A stretch of 46,229 bases of DNA, from positions 1 to 46,229 of the forward strand of contig JACCTH010000054.1 in NCBI GenBank assembly GCA_013812505.1. Direction: 5' to 3'. This document shows, piece after piece, positions 16,265 to 25,293 of the stretch. Both the position numbers and the translations under genes were made by a program. The stretch's first letter is position 1; each line of letters opens with the position of its first letter. Source of the DNA: Acidimicrobiia bacterium (GTDB taxonomy: Bacteria; Actinomycetota; Acidimicrobiia; Spongiisociales; ZC4RG35). A model generated the notes under the pieces. It was not told the origin of the DNA. It did no database searches and saw only the letters and a list, made by a program, of their open reading frames with translations.

Positions 16265-17488
16265 GTGGGCAAGGTGGAGGATGCGCCGAACGTTCGGTTG
16301 CCGTCCGATCAGGATCTGAGCGGGCGTTCCTTCGGTGAACTCGAGGTGAACTACCTGAACGAGGTGCTTGCCTCGGGGACTCTCTTCGCCCCCAAAGGTC
16401 AGTTCGTCAAGCGTCTCGAGCGCGACTTCGCGTCCTATCTGGGGCTGGAGAACGTCGTTGCTTGTTCTTCCGGCACTGGCGCGATCCATTCGGTCTTGGC
16501 GGCTTGCGACTTCGAGCCGGGGAGCGAGGTCATCACATCGGGCATCACCGACATGGGGGCGGTCGCTCCAATTCTTTACCAGGGGCTGATCCCCGTCTTT
16601 GCCGATGTCGATGCCGAAAGCGGGCTCCTGACCGCTGGCAGCATTTCGGAACGGCTGAGCCCTCGTACGAGGGCAATCATCGTGACCCATCTCTTCGGCA
16701 ACCCCTGTGAGATGCCGCCGATCATCGACTTGGCGCGAGCTCACGGACTATTCGTGCTCGAGGACTGCGCCCAGGCCTATGGAGCGACGAGCCACGGGCG
16801 GCTCACGGGGACGATGGGCGATGCGGCCGTGTTCAGCCTGCAGCAAGGCAAGCACATCACCGCCGGCGAAGGCGGGCTGGTAGCGACCAACCAGCGGTCG
16901 CTCGCCGATCGCGTTCGGCGTTTTATCAACAAGGCCTGGGACTACGACGCGCCCTCGTCGGACCACGATTTCTTGGCCCTCAACTATCGGATGTCCGAGC
17001 TCGCCGGTGCGGTTGCCCTCGCCCAGTTGAGCCGTCTCGACGAAACGGTGAAACAGCGGGTGGCCACCGCGGGCGCGCTCAGTGAAATGATTGAAGGGAT
17101 CGAAGGCATCCGGCCCACGCCAGTCAGCACTGACAGCGAGCACAGCTACTGGCGCTACCCGCTCTTGGTTGACCTCGCAGGTGGGCCCGCCGCCCTGGCC
17201 GCGACCCTGCGGGACGCGAGCGTCCCCTCGGCGCCGCGCTACATCAAGAAACCGGCCTTCCAGTGCGGAGTCTTCGTCGACCAGAAGACGTTTGGAACCA
17301 GCCGTTACCCATTCACTTTGGCCAGTGCCGAAGCCTTGGATTATCGGGTCGAGCGGTTTCCGGGAACGTTTCGATATCTCGACCGTGTGCTCGTTCTCCC
17401 CTGGAACGAACGGTTCGATCAGTCGACAGCCGAATCGCTGGCCTCAGCGTTACGCGGGGGCGTCGAGAAGCTGCGAGGAGGCTCATGA
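16265..17488 (+). CDS. DegT/DnrJ/EryC1-family sugar aminotransferase
   Basis: PLP enzyme that aminates a keto-sugar or keto-cyclitol. Seen: the substrate loop CSSGTGAIHSVLAACDFEPG, VTHLFGNPCEMPPI, FVLEDCAQAYGA with the cofactor Asp, and FSLQQGKHITAGEGG with the PLP lysine. The QQ(S/T/G)K context is seen in cyclitol and 3-amino-type sugar aminotransferases. 407 residues; GTG start at 16265 with GGGAGG five bases upstream. First gene of a six-gene operon; its stop overlaps the next start by 4 bases. The substrate cannot be read from sequence alone. Confidence 0.9.
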   Translation: MGKVEDAPNVRLPSDQDLSGRSFGELEVNYLNEVLASGTLFAPKGQFVKRLERDFASYLGLENVVACSSGTGAIHSVLAACDFEPGSEVITSGITDMGAVAPILYQGLIPVFADVDAESGLLTAGSISERLSPRTRAIIVTHLFGNPCEMPPIIDLARAHGLFVLEDCAQAYGATSHGRLTGTMGDAAVFSLQQGKHITAGEGGLVATNQRSLADRVRRFINKAWDYDAPSSDHDFLALNYRMSELAGAVALAQLSRLDETVKQRVATAGALSEMIEGIEGIRPTPVSTDSEHSYWRYPLLVDLAGGPAALAATLRDASVPSAPRYIKKPAFQCGVFVDQKTFGTSRYPFTLASAEALDYRVERFPGTFRYLDRVLVLPWNERFDQSTAESLASALRGGVEKLRGGS

Positions 17489-18489
17489 CCGCGCTGCGCT
17501 TTGGTCTCATCGGCGCCGGACGGATCGGAAGTGTTTATGCGCCGGTGCTCGCAACGTGCGAGGACATCAAGGTCGTCGGGGTAGTTGACACTCAGATCGA
17601 ACCCGCCGAAAGAATTGCCCGCGAACTCGATTCGCGCGTCTATCCGGACCATCTCGCGCTGGCGGAAGCGGGAGTAGATGCGGCACTGATCTGTACCCCA
17701 CCCAACACTCATGCAACGATCGCGCTCGACCTTCTGACTCGGGGCATTCATGTCATGTGCGAGAAGCCGCTGGCGATCTCGGTGGCGGAAGCCCATGCCA
17801 TGCTGGACGCTGCCCGCCAGTCGGGAGCGGTGCTGACGATGGCATCCAAGTTTCGCTACGTCGGCGATGTCGTAAGGGCGCGCAGCATCGTCGCTTCCGG
17901 GATCCTCGGCGAGATCATCCTGCTCGAGAACACGTTCGCCTCGCGGGTGGAGATGTCGAATCGGTGGAACTCCGACCGCAATGTCGCCGGTGGCGGCGTG
18001 CTCATCGATAACGGCACCCACTCAGTCGACATCGTCCGCTTTTTCCTCGGCCCCATCGCCCAAGTGATGGCGGTCGAGGGTCGCCGGGTGCAAAGCCTCG
18101 AAGTCGAAGACACCGCCCAGGTGTTTCTTCGCAGCCACGATGCCGTGCGGGCGACCGTCGATCTCTCCTGGACTCTCGACAAGGAGCGCGACAGCTATCT
18201 CGACATCTACGGGTCCGAAGGCACTGTTCGGGTGGGGTGGACGGACTCACGATTTCGTCAATCCTCAAGTCCGAGCTGGGTCGTCTTCGGGCACGGCTAC
18301 GACAAGTTCAAGGCCGTGGCCGATCAGCTCACCAACTTCAGCGCGGCGATTAGGGGTCGCGAGCCTCTGCGGGTCACCGCCGAAGATGGGCTGGCGTCCG
18401 TCAAGGTGATCGATGCTGCCTACGCATCGCTCGGCGCCCATGACTGGGTCGGAGTCGAAGGTCCGACCGATCCTGCACTCGCCCGGTGA
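17485..18489 (+). CDS. Gfo/Idh/MocA-family NAD-dependent sugar oxidoreductase
   Basis: N-terminal Rossmann fold (FGLIGAGRIGSVYAPVL), the CTPPNTHATIALDLL segment and the MCEKPLAISVAEA motif with the conserved Lys, then the C-terminal alpha/beta domain (GGGVLIDNGTHSVDIVRFFL with the His of the active site). 334 residues; ATG with GAGGAGG at 17474-17480. Together with the aminotransferase before it and the acetyltransferase after it this matches the WbpB/WbpE/WbpD-type module that builds 3-acetamido sugars; that assignment is inference. Stop overlaps the next start. Confidence 0.9.
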   Translation: MTALRFGLIGAGRIGSVYAPVLATCEDIKVVGVVDTQIEPAERIARELDSRVYPDHLALAEAGVDAALICTPPNTHATIALDLLTRGIHVMCEKPLAISVAEAHAMLDAARQSGAVLTMASKFRYVGDVVRARSIVASGILGEIILLENTFASRVEMSNRWNSDRNVAGGGVLIDNGTHSVDIVRFFLGPIAQVMAVEGRRVQSLEVEDTAQVFLRSHDAVRATVDLSWTLDKERDSYLDIYGSEGTVRVGWTDSRFRQSSSPSWVVFGHGYDKFKAVADQLTNFSAAIRGREPLRVTAEDGLASVKVIDAAYASLGAHDWVGVEGPTDPALAR

Positions 18490-19103
18490 GCCGGCTCCCC
18501 TTCATTCACGAAACCGCCAATGTGGAAAAGGGGGTGGAGATCGGTGAAGGAACTGCAGTTTGGGACACGGTTCATATCCGCGCCCCGAGCCGGATCGGCG
18601 AGGATTGCATTATCGGGGAGAAGACCTACATCGCCTACGACGTCGAGATTGGGAACAAAGTCAAGATCAACGCCCAGGTCTACATCTGCGCCGGGGTCGA
18701 AATCGAAGACGGAGTGATGGTCAGCGCCGGCACGGTGTTCACCAACGACCGCTTTCCCCGCGCCACCGACCCCGAGCTCGCCACCCTGCGACCATCGGAG
18801 CCGGATGCGGACCTGGCCCGGACAATTGTGCGCGAGGGGGCGACCATAGGAGCCGGGGCGGTGATCGGGCCTGGGATCGAGCTCGGACGTTGGAGCATGA
18901 TCGGCATGGGCAGCATCGTCACCAAGCCGGTGCCCGCCTTTCATCTCGCGCTCGGCAACCCGGCCCGCAGTTTCGGCGCGGTCTGTCGTTGCGGGCAACC
19001 GTTAATCCGCTTTCAAGCCGACACCGAGCCATCGGCAGAACTCGTCTGCCAGCGCTGCGCACGCCTCTACTCGCTCAAATCGGGTGAGGTGATCGAACGA
19101 TGA
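18486..19103 (+). CDS. Left-handed beta-helix N-acetyltransferase with C-terminal zinc ribbon
   Basis: 205 residues. Hexapeptide repeats dominate residues 5-160 (IGEGTAVWDTVHIRAPSRIG, IGNKVKINAQVYICAG, VFTNDRFPRAT, IGAGAVIGPGIELG), as in WbpD/WlbB and FdtC amino-sugar N-acetyltransferases, which use acetyl-CoA. Residues about 165-195 add CRCG and CQRC pairs, a likely zinc ribbon not typical of WbpD/WlbB. GTG start in a GTGA overlap with the preceding gene. Predicted job: N-acetylation of the amino-sugar from the two upstream enzymes. Confidence 0.87.
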   Translation: MSRLPFIHETANVEKGVEIGEGTAVWDTVHIRAPSRIGEDCIIGEKTYIAYDVEIGNKVKINAQVYICAGVEIEDGVMVSAGTVFTNDRFPRATDPELATLRPSEPDADLARTIVREGATIGAGAVIGPGIELGRWSMIGMGSIVTKPVPAFHLALGNPARSFGAVCRCGQPLIRFQADTEPSAELVCQRCARLYSLKSGEVIER

Positions 19104-20434
19104 GCCGCGAACGAGTCGCCGTGGTCGGCGGCGGAATGCTCGGTTCGGTGGTGGCGCTACGACTCGCCCGCGCTGGTCGCGACGTGACGCTGTATGAGGC
19201 CGCGCCGGCGCTGGGTGGGCTTGCTTCCGCGTGGCAATTGGGCGACGTGCACTGGGACCGGCATTACCACGTCACCTTGCTGTCGGACAGCTACCTCCGC
19301 GCCGTGCTCGACGAGCTCGGCCTCGACTCCGAGATCCGGTGGGTCGAGACCAAAACCGGAAGCCTCTTCGCGGGCAAGGTCTATTCGGTCTCCAACACTC
19401 TCGAGTTCCTACGCTTCCCGCCCCTCTCGCTGATCGACAAGGCCCGGCTCGGGTTCACGATCTTCTACGGCTCGCGGGTGCGGAACTGGCGGCGACTCGA
19501 TGTGACTCGAGTCGAAGATTGGCTGGTCCGCTGGTCGGGCCGCAAGGTGTTCAACCGCTTTTGGCTGCCTTTGCTCCAGTCGAAGCTCGGTGACGAGTAC
19601 CGGGTCACCTCGGCGGCTTTCATTTGGGCAACGATTCAGCGGCTTTACGCGGCGCGACGAACCGGGTTGAAAAAGGAGCTGTTCGGCTATGTGCCCGGCG
19701 GCTACGCCCGCATCCTCGAGCGATTAGGGGCAGCTTTGGCCGCGGCCGGGGTCGAGGTGCGGTTGGGCGCCGCGGTCAAGACAATCACCACCCAGCGGGA
19801 AGTGCAGACCGAAAAGGGAAGCGAAACCTACGATCGCGTCGTCGTCACCACCCCATCGCCGCTGGCGGCCCGCCTCATCGAAGGGTTGAGCCAAACCGAG
19901 GCAAAGGCGTTTGCTCGCCGATACCAGGGGATCGTCTGCGTCTCGATCCTCACCCGGCGGCCGCTCCAAGGCTTTTACGTCACCTATCTCCACGACCCTG
20001 CCCCGTTCACCGCCGTGATCGAGATGTCGGCGTTGGTTGATCCAAGCCAGTTCGGGGGGCGCAGCTTGCTTTATCTCCCCAAGTACCTGCCGTCCGACTC
20101 TCCCCTCTTCGACCGGCCCGACGAAGAGTTTGCGGCCGAGTTCCTCGCGGCGCTCGAGAAGATCTATCCCGAGTTTGATCGCAGCGACGTCGAGGCGATC
20201 AAGATCTCCCGCGCCCGGCAGGTGTTCGCGCTGTCGACTCTGGGCTACGCCCAAACCGTGCCTCCGTTTGACACGTCGATCGAGCGGATCCACCTGATCT
20301 CGTCGGCGCAGATCGTGAACGGGACCCTCAACGTCAACGAGACCATCAAGCTGGCCGAAGCCGGGGTCGAGCACCTACTCGGAGCTCAGCCGGTGCCTGA
20401 CCGATTACCTTCTCCGGGGGCAGCCCGCACATGA
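19100..20434 (+). CDS. FAD-dependent oxidoreductase (UDP-galactopyranose-mutase/amine-oxidase fold)
   Basis: 444 residues, N-terminal FAD site VAVVGGGMLGSVVALRLARA followed by the GG-A/S segment ALGGLAS, then HYHVTLLSD and a C-terminal SSAQIVNGTLNVNE resembling the FAD-closing motif of this fold. Family members include sugar mutases and protoporphyrinogen-oxidase-like enzymes; in a sugar operon a mutase- or desaturase-like action on a glycan precursor is plausible. ATGA overlap with the gene before and the deacetylase after. No exact substrate can be assigned. Confidence 0.82.
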   Translation: MSRERVAVVGGGMLGSVVALRLARAGRDVTLYEAAPALGGLASAWQLGDVHWDRHYHVTLLSDSYLRAVLDELGLDSEIRWVETKTGSLFAGKVYSVSNTLEFLRFPPLSLIDKARLGFTIFYGSRVRNWRRLDVTRVEDWLVRWSGRKVFNRFWLPLLQSKLGDEYRVTSAAFIWATIQRLYAARRTGLKKELFGYVPGGYARILERLGAALAAAGVEVRLGAAVKTITTQREVQTEKGSETYDRVVVTTPSPLAARLIEGLSQTEAKAFARRYQGIVCVSILTRRPLQGFYVTYLHDPAPFTAVIEMSALVDPSQFGGRSLLYLPKYLPSDSPLFDRPDEEFAAEFLAALEKIYPEFDRSDVEAIKISRARQVFALSTLGYAQTVPPFDTSIERIHLISSAQIVNGTLNVNETIKLAEAGVEHLLGAQPVPDRLPSPGAART

Positions 20435-21414
20435 AGGACCGACGCCTGGCCAGTGTTTCTCTCGACCTCGACAACAAGTGGTCGTACCTGAAGACCCACG
20501 GCGATCCCGATTGGCGATCGTTCCCAAGCTATCTCGACGTCCTGCTTCCGATGGTTCTCGATTTCCTCGGCCGGCACAGCCTGCAAATCACGTTCTTCGT
20601 CGTGGGACAAGACGCAGCCTTGGTAGAGAATGCCCAGCTTTTCTCGATGCTCGGCGCCTCAGGCCACGAAATCGCCAACCACTCTTTCCACCACGAGCCC
20701 TGGCTCCATCGCAAGTCGTCCGAAGAGATTCGCCTTGAGCTGAAAGACGCCCACGAGGCGATCGTCGCCGCGACGACTCAGAGCCCCGAGGGATTCCGCG
20801 GCCCCGGCTTCAGCCTTTCCGAGGACACCCTCCTTACCCTGAGTGACCTCGGATACCGGTACGACGCCTCGACGCTGCCGACCTTCATCGGACCTCTCGC
20901 CCGCGCCTACTACTTCCGAACCGCCAAGCTCCCGCCGGAGGCGCGCACCGAACGTGAGCAACTCTTCGGATCGAGCCGCGAATTTTTTCGGCCCAACACC
21001 CCCTATCGATGGAGGCTTCCCGGTCGCGAGGTCATCGAGATTCCAGTCACCACATTGCCGTGGCTGCGAGTCCCCTTCCACTTCAGCTACCTGATCTATC
21101 TGGCTTCATACTCGGAACGGCTCGCCGGGGCCTATTTCCAAACCGCGCTCACCGCCTGCCGAGCAGCTTCGGTCGAGCCATCGCTCCTGCTGCACCCCCT
21201 CGACTTCCTCGGCGCCGACGACGTCTCCGGGCTTGGCTTCTTTCCCGGTATGAAGCTCGACGGGGCTTTCAAGCGCCGGCTGGTTTCCGAGTATCTCGAC
21301 CGGCTCGCCGCGAACTTCTCGGTGCTGGCGGTCGGACGTCATGTTGAGAAGATCGCGTCGAGAGAGCTGCCGACCCGCAAGTTTCCCCCCGCATCGCCTC
21401 TAGGGGGCCAATAG
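20431..21414 (+). CDS. Polysaccharide deacetylase (NodB/CE4 fold)
   Basis: 327 residues. Motif 1 reads SLDLDNKWSYLKTHGD (a subfamily form of TFDD, with the catalytic Asp), motif 2 is HEIANHSFHHEP (metal-binding His pair), motif 3 is GFRGPGFS. No signal peptide is visible, so it probably acts in the cytosol or on the inner face on a lipid- or nucleotide-linked sugar. Overlaps the FAD gene by 4 bases. Removing the acetyl group from a GlcNAc-like residue before or after transfer is inferred. Confidence 0.87.
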   Translation: MKDRRLASVSLDLDNKWSYLKTHGDPDWRSFPSYLDVLLPMVLDFLGRHSLQITFFVVGQDAALVENAQLFSMLGASGHEIANHSFHHEPWLHRKSSEEIRLELKDAHEAIVAATTQSPEGFRGPGFSLSEDTLLTLSDLGYRYDASTLPTFIGPLARAYYFRTAKLPPEARTEREQLFGSSREFFRPNTPYRWRLPGREVIEIPVTTLPWLRVPFHFSYLIYLASYSERLAGAYFQTALTACRAASVEPSLLLHPLDFLGADDVSGLGFFPGMKLDGAFKRRLVSEYLDRLAANFSVLAVGRHVEKIASRELPTRKFPPASPLGGQ

Positions 21415-21454
21415 CGCGGCTTCTAAACTGGCCGGCAGTGCAGTGGGAGAACCT

Positions 21455-22636
21455 TTGACCGTGAGAGCCGGGGCACCGGCCGAGCTGCTGGCAGCGTCGG
21501 CTCCTACGGAGGTCACGGTCGCCGAGGATGGTGGAGCGCTTCGCGACCGGCCGCTCATCTCGATCGTCGTTCCCGCCTTCAATGAGGCGGGCCACCTTCA
21601 GGCCAGCCTGACCGCGATCAAAGAGGCGGCCGACTCGCTCGCCGACCGGTTCCAATACGAATTGGTGGTGGTCGACGACGGCAGCTCCGATCAGACCGGC
21701 GAGGTGATCCGCCAGTTTGCCGATAGCCACGATGACGTGGTTGCGCGGTTCCATCCTCACAATTTCGGCCTGGGCCAGGCGTTGAAAACTGGATTCGGCG
21801 CCAGTCGCGGCCAATACATCATCGCTTACGACGCAGACTTGTCGTATGACCCCAGTCACATTTGCCGGCTCGCCGAGACGATCCACGCTTCGGGTGCTGA
21901 TGTCGTAATCGCCTCGCCGTACATGACTGGGGGGACTGTTGTCGGAGTTCCGCGACTTCGACGGGTGCTCAGCCAAACTGCCAACCGCCTGCTACGTCGG
22001 ATGTCGAATAGCCACGTGTCGACGGTTACGGGCCTTGTGCGGGCCTACAGGGCCAGCCTCATCCAGTCGCTCTCTTTGAAATCGGTCGATAACCAGATCA
22101 ATGCCGAGATCCTTTACAAGGCCGAGATGTTGCGTTCGTTCATAGTCGAGATCCCAGCCGACCTTCATTGGACGAGAGACGAGGTCGACACCAACCGCCG
22201 CCGCGGGAACATGAGCATCATCCGCACGACCCTTGACTTCGCCTTCTCGGGCTTCATCTTTCGGCCGTTCCTTCTGTTCGTGGTTCCAGGGGTCATCTTG
22301 ATGTTCCTCGCGCTATACGCCCTGGGCTGGGCCGGGTACCACGTAATTCGATTGATCCCACGTCACACCGGCAGCCTCGACGAGATCTTCTCCGACGCGT
22401 TCGGAGAGGCCTTTGCCCGCAGCCCGCACTCTTTCGTCGTCGGTGGCTTGGCGGCCATCTTTGCGGTGCAACTCATCAGCGTCGGCATCATCTCGGCGCA
22501 AAGCAAGCGCTACTTCGAGGACGCCTACCACCTCGCCACCGCCAACCTCCGGCGCCTCCAGGAGCTGGCCGACTCGATCTCGGACCTTAAACCGCCGTCG
22601 GCCGCGGAGGTTGAGCGCCTGTCCCGCTTGGACTAG
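21455..22636 (+). CDS. Family 2 glycosyltransferase with C-terminal membrane segments
   Basis: The catalytic GT2 domain begins ISIVVPAFNEAGHLQASL, with YELVVVDDGSSDQTGEVIRQ and the DxD-like AYDADLSYDPSH, resembling dolichyl/polyprenyl-phosphate mannose synthase. Two hydrophobic segments follow near residues 270-350 (FRPFLLFVVPGVILMFLALY; FVVGGLAAIFAVQLISVGII), so it is likely membrane-anchored and uses a polyprenyl-linked acceptor. TTG start at 21455 has GGGAG five bases upstream; GTG at 21443 or 21461 are alternatives. Last gene of the glycan operon, 40 bases after the deacetylase with a possible TAAACT -10 between, so it may have its own promoter. Confidence 0.88.
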   Translation: MTVRAGAPAELLAASAPTEVTVAEDGGALRDRPLISIVVPAFNEAGHLQASLTAIKEAADSLADRFQYELVVVDDGSSDQTGEVIRQFADSHDDVVARFHPHNFGLGQALKTGFGASRGQYIIAYDADLSYDPSHICRLAETIHASGADVVIASPYMTGGTVVGVPRLRRVLSQTANRLLRRMSNSHVSTVTGLVRAYRASLIQSLSLKSVDNQINAEILYKAEMLRSFIVEIPADLHWTRDEVDTNRRRGNMSIIRTTLDFAFSGFIFRPFLLFVVPGVILMFLALYALGWAGYHVIRLIPRHTGSLDEIFSDAFGEAFARSPHSFVVGGLAAIFAVQLISVGIISAQSKRYFEDAYHLATANLRRLQELADSISDLKPPSAAEVERLSRLD

Positions 22637-22657
22637 AGCGGGTCCTAACCTGGCTTG

Positions 22658-22933
22658 ATGGAAGACTTCGCAACGCGGTTTGCCGACCTATTGGAGATGG
22701 TCGCCACTCGGATCAGATCGCTCACCGTTGACCGAGTCAATCGCTGGATTCGAGTGTCGTCGTTGGGAATGGTCGCGGTCGCGCTGGGGTTAATGGCGGC
22801 GGTGTTCCTCGTACTAACTATCTTCGGCGCCTTGGCGATCCCGCTTGGTAACGACGGCGCTTTCGGCGTCCTCGGCGCTATCGCCTTGATCGGAGGGGTC
22901 TTCCTGTGGAACAAGCAGCACAAGACCCCGTGA
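22658..22933 (+). CDS. Small two-helix membrane protein upstream of trxB
   Basis: 91 residues: an N-terminal amphipathic region with several Arg ([16 protein letters not shown]), then two membrane helices at about 38-57 and 64-84, with a short charged tail (NKQHKTP). I do not recognise a family. TTG at 22655 is in frame and adjacent, so either TTG or ATG 22658 could start. Stop overlaps the trxB start by 4 bases (GTGA), so co-translation with thioredoxin reductase is likely. Confidence 0.7.
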   Translation: MEDFATRFADLLEMVATRIRSLTVDRVNRWIRVSSLGMVAVALGLMAAVFLVLTIFGALAIPLGNDGAFGVLGAIALIGGVFLWNKQHKTP

Positions 22934-23889
22934 GCGATCCTGTATTCGAGCCCCCCATCGAGAAGGTGATCATCATCGGCAGCGGCCCCGCCGGCCTCAC
23001 CGCCGCCCTCTACGCCGCCCGGGCCGACCTTGCCCCTTTGGTCTTCGAAGGAGTTGCCGCCGGCGGGCAGTTGATGATCACCACCGACGTCGAGAACTAC
23101 CCGGGCTTCCCCGACGGGATCATGGGTCCCGAGCTCATGGACCGGTTTCGCAAGCAGGCGGAACGATTCGGAGCGCGCCTCTTGGCAACCGATGTCACCG
23201 CGGTAGAGCTGTCCACCGATGGCTTGGCCAACCATGTCGTGTGGGCCGGCGCCGATCGCTACGAGGCTCGAACCGTGATCATCGCCACCGGTGCCTCGGC
23301 CAAGTGGCTTCGAATACCGGGCGAGGAGCGTCTCACCGGCCATGGCGTCTCGGCGTGCGCCACCTGCGACGGCTTCTTCTTCCGTGACAAGGAGCTCATC
23401 GTCGTTGGCGGCGGCGACTCTGCCATGGAAGAGGCCCTTTTCCTCACACGGTTCGCCACCAAGGTCACCGTGATTCATCGGCGTGACGAGTTCCGCGCCT
23501 CGGCAATCATGTCAAAGCGGGTGAAGGAGCATCCGAAGGTCGACATCATGTGGAACTCGGCGCTCGTGGCCATCAACGGCGACCGAACTGTGGAGTCAGT
23601 CGATATCGCCGACACGGTCACCGGCGAGACCCGGACAGTCGCTACCGACGGCGTCTTCGTGGCGATCGGTCATCACCCGAACACTTCGCTCTTCGTCGAT
23701 CAACTGCCGCTCAACGAGAAGGGGTACCTGGAGCTCCCCTCGATCGCGACCACCGCCACCCCGATCCCGGGAGTCTTTGCCTCAGGCGATGTCGCCGACG
23801 CTCGCTACCGTCAAGCCGTCTCGGCCGCCGGGACTGGCTGTATGGCCGCGCTCGACGCCCAGCACTATCTGGCCAGTCATGGGGAATGA
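22930..23889 (+). CDS. trxB: Thioredoxin reductase
   Basis: 319 residues. FAD site [20 protein letters not shown], redox-active disulfide CATC in [17 protein letters not shown] site [18 protein letters not shown], and C-terminal [15 protein letters not shown]. Transfers electrons from NADPH to thioredoxin. Start GTG at 22930 overlaps the previous stop (GTGA) and is preferred over GTG 22906; trxA follows directly. Same trxB-trxA order as beside sigM in mycobacteria. Confidence 0.95.
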   Translation: MSDPVFEPPIEKVIIIGSGPAGLTAALYAARADLAPLVFEGVAAGGQLMITTDVENYPGFPDGIMGPELMDRFRKQAERFGARLLATDVTAVELSTDGLANHVVWAGADRYEARTVIIATGASAKWLRIPGEERLTGHGVSACATCDGFFFRDKELIVVGGGDSAMEEALFLTRFATKVTVIHRRDEFRASAIMSKRVKEHPKVDIMWNSALVAINGDRTVESVDIADTVTGETRTVATDGVFVAIGHHPNTSLFVDQLPLNEKGYLELPSIATTATPIPGVFASGDVADARYRQAVSAAGTGCMAALDAQHYLASHGE

Positions 23890-23930
23890 CCTCCTCATCT
23901 GTCTTGTTGCCTCAGAGGAAAGGAATCCCA

Positions 23931-24257
23931 TTGAGCAATAACACTGTCACTCTTAGTGACTCCAACTTTCACGAGGAGATTTCCAACTCGAAGCCGGTGC
24001 TGGTCGACTTCTGGGCCGAATGGTGCGGCCCCTGCCGTTTGGTCGCTCCAATTCTCGACGAGATGGCCGGCGAGTACGCCGAAAAGATCACTGTCGGCAA
24101 GCTCAACGTCGACGAGAACCCCCAGACCATGGGCTCGTACGACATCATGAGCATCCCCACGCTCATCCTGTTCAAAGACGGGGTCGAGAAAAAGCGGATC
24201 ATCGGCGCTCGCCCAAAGCACATGCTGGTTTCCGAACTCTCGGAATACCTCGCCTAG
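23931..24257 (+). CDS. trxA: Thioredoxin
   Basis: 108 residues with the active site AEWCGPCR and the cis-Pro loop SIPTLILFKDG. TTG start at 23931 is preceded by AGGAAAGGA about 5 bases upstream. An ATG at 23886 overlapping the trxB stop is in frame and would add 15 residues; the ribosome site favours the TTG. Reduced by TrxB. Confidence 0.95.
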   Translation: MSNNTVTLSDSNFHEEISNSKPVLVDFWAEWCGPCRLVAPILDEMAGEYAEKITVGKLNVDENPQTMGSYDIMSIPTLILFKDGVEKKRIIGARPKHMLVSELSEYLA

Positions 24258-24276
24258 GGAAGACAAGAGACCCGAA

Positions 24277-24313
24277 GACCAAAGACCCGAAGACAAGGGA
24301 TTGGTCTTTGGTC
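24277..24313. terminator. Bidirectional terminator between trxA and the CwlM-like gene
   Basis: GACCAAAGACC (24277-24287) is an exact inverted repeat of GGTCTTTGGTC (24303-24313), 11-bp stem, 15-base loop, 19 bases after the trxA stop and abutting the stop of the convergent gene. A short T-rich run (TTATGACTTTT) follows on the plus strand. Two direct AGACCCGAAGAC copies overlap the left side. Confidence 0.6.
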
Positions 24314-25288
24314 TTATGACTTTTGTCTGTTATCTGAGGCGGTGGCGAAGAATTGGCTGATCCCTTCGACCACCAGACGACCAACTTCGGCGGTCAGGTT
24401 GCTTTGCGCGACGATGACGGCTGGCGCTCGCGTCTCACGAAGAATGGCGGTGGCCCGCGACTCGACCTTGGTGCCCAAAGCCAACGCGATCCGCTCCGCC
24501 AGCAACTCGCCGGCGCGCGAGCTGCTGAGATCGCTTTGGAAGAAGAACACCGCCCCGACGCCGCCGTCGGTCCGTTTCTGAAACGAAACCACCAGATCCG
24601 CACCTAGACGATTGGCCCTACCGGCCCGCACCCGCTCCGGCAGCCTCGTGTCGGCCGATCGACCCAGCATGGGCTGACCCCCTCTCGCCTGCAGCTCCAT
24701 CGCCGCCGAGCTCGCCGCCTGCCACGCGATCCGCGCCTCTTCAGGAGTTCGGCACGCGGCGTCGAAAAATACTCGGGCCCCGACCACGCTCGCCGGCAGC
24801 GACCGCAGCCATTCCTTCTCGCGCACTGACTCGCGGCCCTCGCCGATTGTCCCTCGCACCAGATGGCGAAGCTCCGTCAACACTTCGGGACCGGCGGTGC
24901 CGTCTTCGAGGAGGTTGCGATTCCGTTGAAACTCAAGGATTGCTCGTTCGGTCCCGGGGCCAAAGATGCCGTCGATCTTTCCCGGGTCGAACCCGAAATG
25001 GCTAAGCCGGCTCTGCAGCTCGGCCACGTCCTCACCCCGCATGAAAGGCCGTCGCAGCATCAACAGTCGGTCGCCCAGCCGGTAACCCGCCTCATACAGC
25101 ACCCGCCAGGTCTCGGGGCCCACCACCCCATCGGCGTTCAGGCCTCTGTCCACCTGGAAGGCCCGCACCCCCGCCTCGGTGTCGTCCCCGAAATCTCCCG
25201 TGACGTTGATCTCATATCCGAGAGCGAGGAGGCGACCCTGAATGTCACGGACCGCATCTCCTGTGTCTGCCCTCCGGTATTGGCGCAT
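24314..25288 (-). CDS. CwlM-like protein: two peptidoglycan-binding domains + zinc-less amidase domain
   Basis: Residues 5-70 and 80-145 are two PG_binding_1 modules (VRDIQGRLLALGYEINVTGD; VAELQSRLSHFGFDPGKIDG). The C-terminal part follows the N-acetylmuramoyl-L-alanine amidase_3 fold, but the metal residues are missing: DPGHGG is FDAACR, the SxHxN site is SFQKR, and the LVE-type catalytic Glu is Ala in PAVIVAQSNL. So it is probably not hydrolytic. In mycobacteria CwlM lies at this locus and regulates peptidoglycan synthesis through MurA under PknB control; a regulatory role here is inferred. Start ATG at 25288; a palindrome sits just upstream (25294-25312). Confidence 0.83.
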   Translation of the reverse strand: MRQYRRADTGDAVRDIQGRLLALGYEINVTGDFGDDTEAGVRAFQVDRGLNADGVVGPETWRVLYEAGYRLGDRLLMLRRPFMRGEDVAELQSRLSHFGFDPGKIDGIFGPGTERAILEFQRNRNLLEDGTAGPEVLTELRHLVRGTIGEGRESVREKEWLRSLPASVVGARVFFDAACRTPEEARIAWQAASSAAMELQARGGQPMLGRSADTRLPERVRAGRANRLGADLVVSFQKRTDGGVGAVFFFQSDLSSSRAGELLAERIALALGTKVESRATAILRETRAPAVIVAQSNLTAEVGRLVVEGISQFFATASDNRQKS

Positions 25289-25293
25289 TGCCC

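Noticed and set aside
24258-24313. Repeats AGACCCGAAGAC as a CRISPR or tandem array
   Set aside because: Only two copies and no spacers; they are part of the terminator region.
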